The position numbers and the translations under genes are program-made. A stretch of 9,579 bases of DNA from Methanobacteriota archaeon (lineage in GTDB: Archaea; Halobacteriota; Syntropharchaeia; JACQPP01). Positions 5,194 to 9,579 of the stretch are shown here, in pieces; the first letter of the stretch is position 1; each line of letters begins with the position of its first letter. The stretch covers positions 1 to 9,579 of the forward strand of contig JACQPP010000108.1 of assembly GCA_016207465.1 (NCBI GenBank), read 5' to 3'. A model generated the notes under the pieces. It was not told the origin of the DNA. It saw nothing but the letters and a program-made list of their open reading frames with translations, and did no database searches.

Positions 5194-8100
5194 GTGTATA
5201 TCAAAGAAATCGAGTTCCGGAACTTCAAGACCTTCCAGAGGGAGAAGATTCCCCTCTTCCCGGAGTTCATCGCGGTGACGGGCCCCAACGGGAGCGGCAA
5301 GTCCAACATCATCGACGGCATCATGTTCACCCTGGGGCTCACCTCGAGCCGGAAGGCCCTGCGGGCGGAGGACCTCACCAGCTTCATCCACAAGGGGAAG
5401 GGGAGCCGCCCCGACACCGCCGAGGTGACGCTGACCTTCGACAACCGGGACCGCCGGGTGGACATTGACCGGGACGAGTTCACCGTGTCCCGCCGGGTGA
5501 AAATCAACCCCAAGGGGGAGGCCCACTCCACCTACTACCTGGACGGCCACCCCGCCAGCAAGGAGGAAATCCTGGGGAAACTGTCGAAGGCCAACATCTC
5601 CCCCGAGGGCCACAATGTGGTCCTCCAGGGGGACATCAACAAGATTGTCCAGATGACCACCGGGGAACTGCGGCTGCTCATTGACGAGGTGGCCGGGGTG
5701 GCCGAGTTCGACGAGCGGAGGGAACGAGCCAAGGAGGAGCTCAACCTGGTGCGGGAGCGGGTGCGGGAGGCCGACATCCGGCTGGGGGAGCAGGACGAGG
5801 CCCTCCGCCAGCTGGAGGCGCAGAGGAACGTGGCCCTGGAGTACGAGAAGGTCCTCCAGGAGAAGACCCGCCTCGAAGGCCATGTGCGGGTGGCCCGCCT
5901 GCGGAATCTGGAGAGCGAGGAGGCCAAACAGGAGAAGGGACTCCAGGGGCTCGGGGAGCGCGAGGAGAAACTCCGGGCCCTCCAGGAGGAGGCCCAGGGG
6001 CGGGTGGATGGACTGGAGAGGAACCTGGAGGCCGTGGAGATGGAGATTGCCGCCACCGAGGGGGAGGAGGCCCTCAAAATCCGCCGACAGGTTGAGGAGG
6101 TGAAGGAGGGAACGGGGCGCTGCGGGTCCGCCGCCGAGGCCCTGGGGGAGCGGCTCCGCGCCGTCGAGGAGGAGGCCCAGAGGCTGGCGGTGCGCCGCGA
6201 GGAGAAGACCGAGGCCCTCCGCCAACGAGAGGGGACCCTCCGGGAGCAGTCCGACGCCCGGGAAATCCACGCCAAGGAACTCGACGGGGTCCAGAGGCAA
6301 ATCGAGAAGCACACCGGGGGACGCGGGGGGGAGGACGCCGAGGCCCGCCGCCTCCACCTCGACGAGGCCCGCCGCCTGCTGGCCGACCGGGCGGCCGAGA
6401 GGGAGCGCCTCCAGCGGGAGATGGACGACCGCCTCCTGGCGGCCCGACGGCGCTCCGGCGACCTGGAGGGGGCCCGCCGGCAGCAGGAGGACCTCCAGTC
6501 CCAGCTCCAGCACCTGGAGGAGCAGCAGCGGGAGCGGGTCCGAGGGGAGGAGGCCGCCCGCCTGGAGGAGGCCCGCCTCGAGCGGGAGACCGGGGAACTG
6601 GAGCAGAGGCGCAGCCGGACCGACGTGGCCCGCGCCGCGGCCCAGTCGCGGCTCATCGAACTCCAGAGGGAACTCACCAAGCGGGAGTCCATGGCCAGCG
6701 GCCTCCAGATGGGCCGCTACAGCCAGGGGGTCACCGCCCTCCTGGAGGCCATCCGCCGCCAGGAACTCCCAGGCGTCCACGGGGCCATCGGGGAACTCGC
6801 CGCCTTCCCCCCGCGATACGCGGCCGCACTGGAGGCCGCGGCGGGCTCCCGGGTGGAGTGGCTGGTGGCCGCCACCGTGGACGACGTCCAGCACGCCCGG
6901 GACTACTTCCGCAAGCGGGGGCTCCCCGGCCGGGTCACCTTCCTCCCCCTGGACAAACTCCCCAAGAAGGTCCTCGGCCCCTTGAAATCGGGCGCGGGAA
7001 TCGTGGACTACGCCCTCAACCTGGTGGACTACGACCCCCGCTTCGAGGCCGCCTTCTGGATTGCCTTCGGCGACACCGTGGTGGTGGAGGACTTCGAGGC
7101 CGCCAAGAGCCACATGGGGCGCTTCCGCATGTCCACCCTCGAGGGGGAGCTCTTCGAGAAAATCGGGGCCATCACCGTGGGCCAGCCCCCCAGCCGGGCC
7201 AAGGTGGCCAAGACCACCGAGCGGGAGGTGGAGAAACTCCGGGAGGAGGTGGCCGAGGCCGAGGCCGCCCTCCGGGAGCGCCAGCAGGAGCTCGCCGGCA
7301 TTGACGAGGCCATGGCCAACCTCAAGCGGCGACGCGCCGACCTCCAGGTGGAGCTCGCCCAGGCGGAGCGCGACCTCCAGAGCCTCCAGACCAGCATGGC
7401 CAGCCTCCGCTCCGAGGTGGAGCGGCGCGCCGCCACCCTCCAGGAGATGGAGGGACAGAGCGCCACGGCCACCGGCTCCATCGCCGAGCTGGAGGCCCGC
7501 CGCGACGGCCTCACCCGGGAAATCGAGCGCCTCGATGCCGACAAGGCCGAGATGGAGAAGACCGTGGCCGCCGCCCCCGACCGCCTCCAGCAGCTCCGGG
7601 AGGCCGAGGAGACCCGCGGCCGCCTCGCCGCCACCCTCCAGGAAATCGACACCCAGCTCCGTGTCCTCGAGAGCCAGCGGGAGGCCATCGCCCGCGAACT
7701 CCAGGAGACCGAGGAGGCCCTCCGCTCCCGCGAGGGGGAGGCCCAGGAGGCCCGCGGCCGCCTCCGCGACCTGGAGAAGGAGGCCCGGGACCTGGAGAGG
7801 AGCATGGCCCAACTGCGCCGCCAGGAGGAGGAACTCAGCCAGGCCAGCCGCACCCTCCGGGACCGCCGGGAGGCCCTCGTCGCCGACATGGGGAAGGCCC
7901 GCGAGAAGCTCCACGACCTCCAGCGGGACCAAGAGGAACTCCAGCGGGAGCGGGAGCAGAGGGACACCGCCCGCCAGGTCATCCAGGCCGAGCTCTCCCG
8001 GCTCCAAGAAGAGACCCGGGGGCTGGAGGCCCCGGAGAGGCTGCCCCCCGCCGAGGAGATGGAGGCCGAAATCCGGGTCCGCGAGGCCGAGCTGGCCCGC

Positions 8101-8730
8101 TTCGGCCCCGTGAACCAGCGGGCCATCCAGGACTACGAGGCCACCGCGGGCCGCCGCCGGGAACTCTCCGAGCGCCGCAACAAGCTCATGGAGGAGCGGG
8201 GGGAAATCCTGGAGCGCATCGAGAAGTGCGAGAAGATGAAACGCGACGCCTTCTTCGAGGCCTTCGACGCCATCAACGAGAACTTCCAGAAACTCTTCGC
8301 CGAGCTCTCCGACGGCCGCGGGGAACTCATCCTCGAGAACAAGCAGGAGCCCTTCGAGGGAGGCATGAGCATCAAGGCCCAGCCCAAGGGCAAGACCATG
8401 ATGGGCCTCATGGCCCGCAGCGGCGGCGAGAAGAGCCTCATCGCCCTCAGCCTCCTCCTCGCCATCCAGCAGCACAAGCCCGCCCCCTTCTACGCCTTCG
8501 ACGAGGTGGACATGCACCTCGACGGCCTCAACGTGGAGCGGGTGGCCCGCCTCCTCCAGCGCTGCTCCGGCCAGGCCCAGTTCATCGTGGTCTCCCTCCG
8601 GGAGCCCATGATCCAGGCCGCCACCCGCACCCTCGGGGTCTCCATGCAGCAGAACGACATCTCCACCATCACCGGCATCCTGCTGCACCCGCCGACCGAC
8701 GGCGAGACCCAGGCGGAGGCGGGGGCATAG
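5194..8730 (+). CDS. smc: Chromosome segregation protein SMC
   Basis: This is the 1178-residue ATPase core of the prokaryotic condensin, which forms a dimer through its hinge and with ScpA/ScpB loops and compacts DNA. The N-terminal head has Walker A GPNGSGKSN (30-38), and the Q-loop NVVLQGD centres on Q145. A long Glu/Arg/Gln-rich coiled coil (about 165-500) leads to the hinge (about 515-668, with GVHGAIGELAAF), and the returning coil spans about 680-1010. The C-terminal head has GPVN (971-974), the ABC signature RSGGEKS (1075-1081) and Walker B/D-loop FYAFDEVDMHLD (1099-1110, catalytic E1104). Length is normal for the family. Start: GTG at 5194, because an in-frame TGA at 5164 leaves no better start. 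Two motif positions are unusual: Arg in place of Leu/Met before SGGEK, and the hinge reads GAITVG (658-663) instead of GAMTGG. It is the first gene of an operon with scpA and scpB. Confidence 0.97.
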   Translation: MYIKEIEFRNFKTFQREKIPLFPEFIAVTGPNGSGKSNIIDGIMFTLGLTSSRKALRAEDLTSFIHKGKGSRPDTAEVTLTFDNRDRRVDIDRDEFTVSRRVKINPKGEAHSTYYLDGHPASKEEILGKLSKANISPEGHNVVLQGDINKIVQMTTGELRLLIDEVAGVAEFDERRERAKEELNLVRERVREADIRLGEQDEALRQLEAQRNVALEYEKVLQEKTRLEGHVRVARLRNLESEEAKQEKGLQGLGEREEKLRALQEEAQGRVDGLERNLEAVEMEIAATEGEEALKIRRQVEEVKEGTGRCGSAAEALGERLRAVEEEAQRLAVRREEKTEALRQREGTLREQSDAREIHAKELDGVQRQIEKHTGGRGGEDAEARRLHLDEARRLLADRAAERERLQREMDDRLLAARRRSGDLEGARRQQEDLQSQLQHLEEQQRERVRGEEAARLEEARLERETGELEQRRSRTDVARAAAQSRLIELQRELTKRESMASGLQMGRYSQGVTALLEAIRRQELPGVHGAIGELAAFPPRYAAALEAAAGSRVEWLVAATVDDVQHARDYFRKRGLPGRVTFLPLDKLPKKVLGPLKSGAGIVDYALNLVDYDPRFEAAFWIAFGDTVVVEDFEAAKSHMGRFRMSTLEGELFEKIGAITVGQPPSRAKVAKTTEREVEKLREEVAEAEAALRERQQELAGIDEAMANLKRRRADLQVELAQAERDLQSLQTSMASLRSEVERRAATLQEMEGQSATATGSIAELEARRDGLTREIERLDADKAEMEKTVAAAPDRLQQLREAEETRGRLAATLQEIDTQLRVLESQREAIARELQETEEALRSREGEAQEARGRLRDLEKEARDLERSMAQLRRQEEELSQASRTLRDRREALVADMGKAREKLHDLQRDQEELQREREQRDTARQVIQAELSRLQEETRGLEAPERLPPAEEMEAEIRVREAELARFGPVNQRAIQDYEATAGRRRELSERRNKLMEERGEILERIEKCEKMKRDAFFEAFDAINENFQKLFAELSDGRGELILENKQEPFEGGMSIKAQPKGKTMMGLMARSGGEKSLIALSLLLAIQQHKPAPFYAFDEVDMHLDGLNVERVARLLQRCSGQAQFIVVSLREPMIQAATRTLGVSMQQNDISTITGILLHPPTDGETQAEAGA

Positions 8731-8733
8731 ACC

Positions 8734-9495
8734 ATGCTCAACATCGACAAACCCAATATCGGGGCCCTGCTGGCCAGCGACATGGCCACCGAGGACATCA
8801 TCGAGCGGCTGGCCCAGATGGCCGAGAAGGGACAGGTGGACCCCTGGGACATCGACATCATCCAGGTCTACGACTCCTTCACCGAGAGCCTCCGCCGACG
8901 CCAGCACTTCAACCTCCGCACCGGCGGCCGCAGCCTCTACTACGCCGCCCTCCTCCTCCGCCTCAAGGCCGACGCCCTCGAGGCCTGGTGGCTCGAGCCC
9001 CAGCCCGAGGAGGACGGCGTCATCCCCGGCTTCTTCGCCCCCATCATCCCCGACAGCGACGTGAGGCCCCGCATCCGCCGCCAGACCCAGCGCCGCCCCG
9101 TCACTCTCCAGGAGCTCATCGAGGCCCTCCGGGCCGCCGAGAAGGTCTTCCAGCACAAGGTGGCCCGCGAGGCCCCCGGCCTCAGCGCCGAGGACATCCT
9201 CAAGATCCCCCACGAGGAGAACGCGGAGGACCGCCTCCAGAGCGTCCATGACCTCCTCCAGAAGATGTTCCAGGATGGACCGGTGGTGCCCCTCAGCGAC
9301 CTCCTCTCCACCCTCGGGCGGGACACCCCCACGCGGGTCCTCACCTACCTGGCCCTCCTCTTCCTCGCCTCCCCCCCGCGCCAGGCCATCACCCTCGCCC
9401 AAGAGGAGTTCTTCGGAGAACTCTTCATCTACCCCCGCAAGGCCCCCAGTCCCGATGAAGAGGCCCGGGTGGAGGTGCACGTCGATGGCGAGTGA
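8734..9495 (+). CDS. scpA: Segregation and condensation protein A (kleisin)
   Basis: This 253-residue kleisin bridges the SMC heads and binds ScpB. The N-terminal SMC-neck-binding region contains the family hallmark VDPWDIDI (35-42). It is followed by GGRSLYYAALLLRLKADAL, like the AGxxLxxAxxLLxxKS region of ScpA. The middle includes RRPVTLQELIEAL. A C-terminal winged-helix region ends in AQEEFFGELFIYP (about 223-234), the usual ScpA ending. Length fits the archaeal family. The ATG is 3 bases after the smc stop, with GGCGGAGG about 14 bases before it, so translation is probably coupled. Its 3' end overlaps the start of scpB by 11 bases. Confidence 0.95.
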   Translation: MLNIDKPNIGALLASDMATEDIIERLAQMAEKGQVDPWDIDIIQVYDSFTESLRRRQHFNLRTGGRSLYYAALLLRLKADALEAWWLEPQPEEDGVIPGFFAPIIPDSDVRPRIRRQTQRRPVTLQELIEALRAAEKVFQHKVAREAPGLSAEDILKIPHEENAEDRLQSVHDLLQKMFQDGPVVPLSDLLSTLGRDTPTRVLTYLALLFLASPPRQAITLAQEEFFGELFIYPRKAPSPDEEARVEVHVDGE

Positions 9496-9579
9496 GACCC
9501 CCAGCTCGGAGATGGCCGCCAACAGCCCCCCGAGGCCACCCCAGGCCCCCCGGCCCCCGCTGAAGGCCATCCTGGAGGC
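9485..9579 (+). CDS. scpB: Segregation and condensation protein B, N-terminal start only
   Basis: The frame opens with ATG at 9485 inside the last codons of scpA (11-base overlap, ATGGCGAGTGA) and runs off the window. The first 25 or so residues are Pro/Ser/Ala-rich, followed by PPLKAILEA. LKAILEALLF is the typical first helix of ScpB, which forms a winged-helix dimer on the ScpA kleisin. The ATG at 9512 is an alternative start that would shorten the tail by nine residues. The identification rests on a short motif plus operon position after smc and scpA. Confidence 0.82.
   Translation, partial: MASETPSSEMAANSPPRPPQAPRPPLKAILE

Noticed and set aside
5900..8000. Recurrent GAGG/GCCC words in smc as a DNA repeat
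   Set aside because: They come from Glu/Ala/Arg-rich coiled-coil codons with G/C-ending bias, not from duplicated DNA.
5092..9570. A 1492-codon open frame on the minus strand, opposite smc and scpA
   Set aside because: It is the mirror frame of G/C-ending codons. Its predicted protein is a Leu/Gly/Glu/Val/His-rich monotone with no domain, while the plus strand shows clear SMC and ScpA motifs.

Overview
The window reads as a chromosomal segment of a high-G+C euryarchaeon. The evidence is an archaeal-type leucyl-tRNA synthetase, archaeal TATA-like boxes in short AT-rich intergenic gaps, a tRNA gene without an encoded CCA, and an SMC whose C-terminal ATPase half resembles methanogen-type euryarchaeal SMCs. 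The proteins are not strongly acidic, which argues against a haloarchaeon. The order cannot be fixed from this sequence alone.

Layout from left to right. (1) Bases 2-865 hold the 3' part of a lower-G+C gene for a five-bladed beta-propeller protein with a Pro/Thr-rich linker; its true start lies upstream of the window. (2) A strong 36-nt inverted repeat (878-913) separates it from a convergent tRNA-Leu(CAG) gene (923-1007, minus strand). (3) A 140-bp divergent region with a repeated oligopurine/oligopyrimidine tract and a TATA-like box leads into leuS (1148-4000). (4) Two bases after leuS comes a 95-residue three-helix membrane protein gene of unknown function (4003-4290). It ends one base from the stop of a convergent YfcE/MJ0936-like metallophosphoesterase gene (minus strand, 4292-5020). 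(5) A second divergent AT-rich region (5021-5193) carries a similar purine tract and a TATA-like box. It leads into smc (5194-8730), scpA (8734-9495) and the beginning of scpB (9485 to the window edge).

Two functional units are visible. tRNA-Leu sits head-to-head with the synthetase that charges tRNA-Leu. The smc-scpA-scpB genes form a tightly packed, apparently complete condensin operon for chromosome organisation and segregation. The rest is one surface-protein-like gene with different base composition next to a tRNA 3' end, one orphan small membrane protein and one phosphoesterase. I do not see a clear new defence, mobile or regulatory system. The more unusual points are the tRNA/synthetase pairing, the purine-tract module shared by both divergent promoters, the replaced N-terminus of LeuRS, unusual residues in the SMC signature and hinge motifs, and the transposon-like hairpin beside the tRNA.
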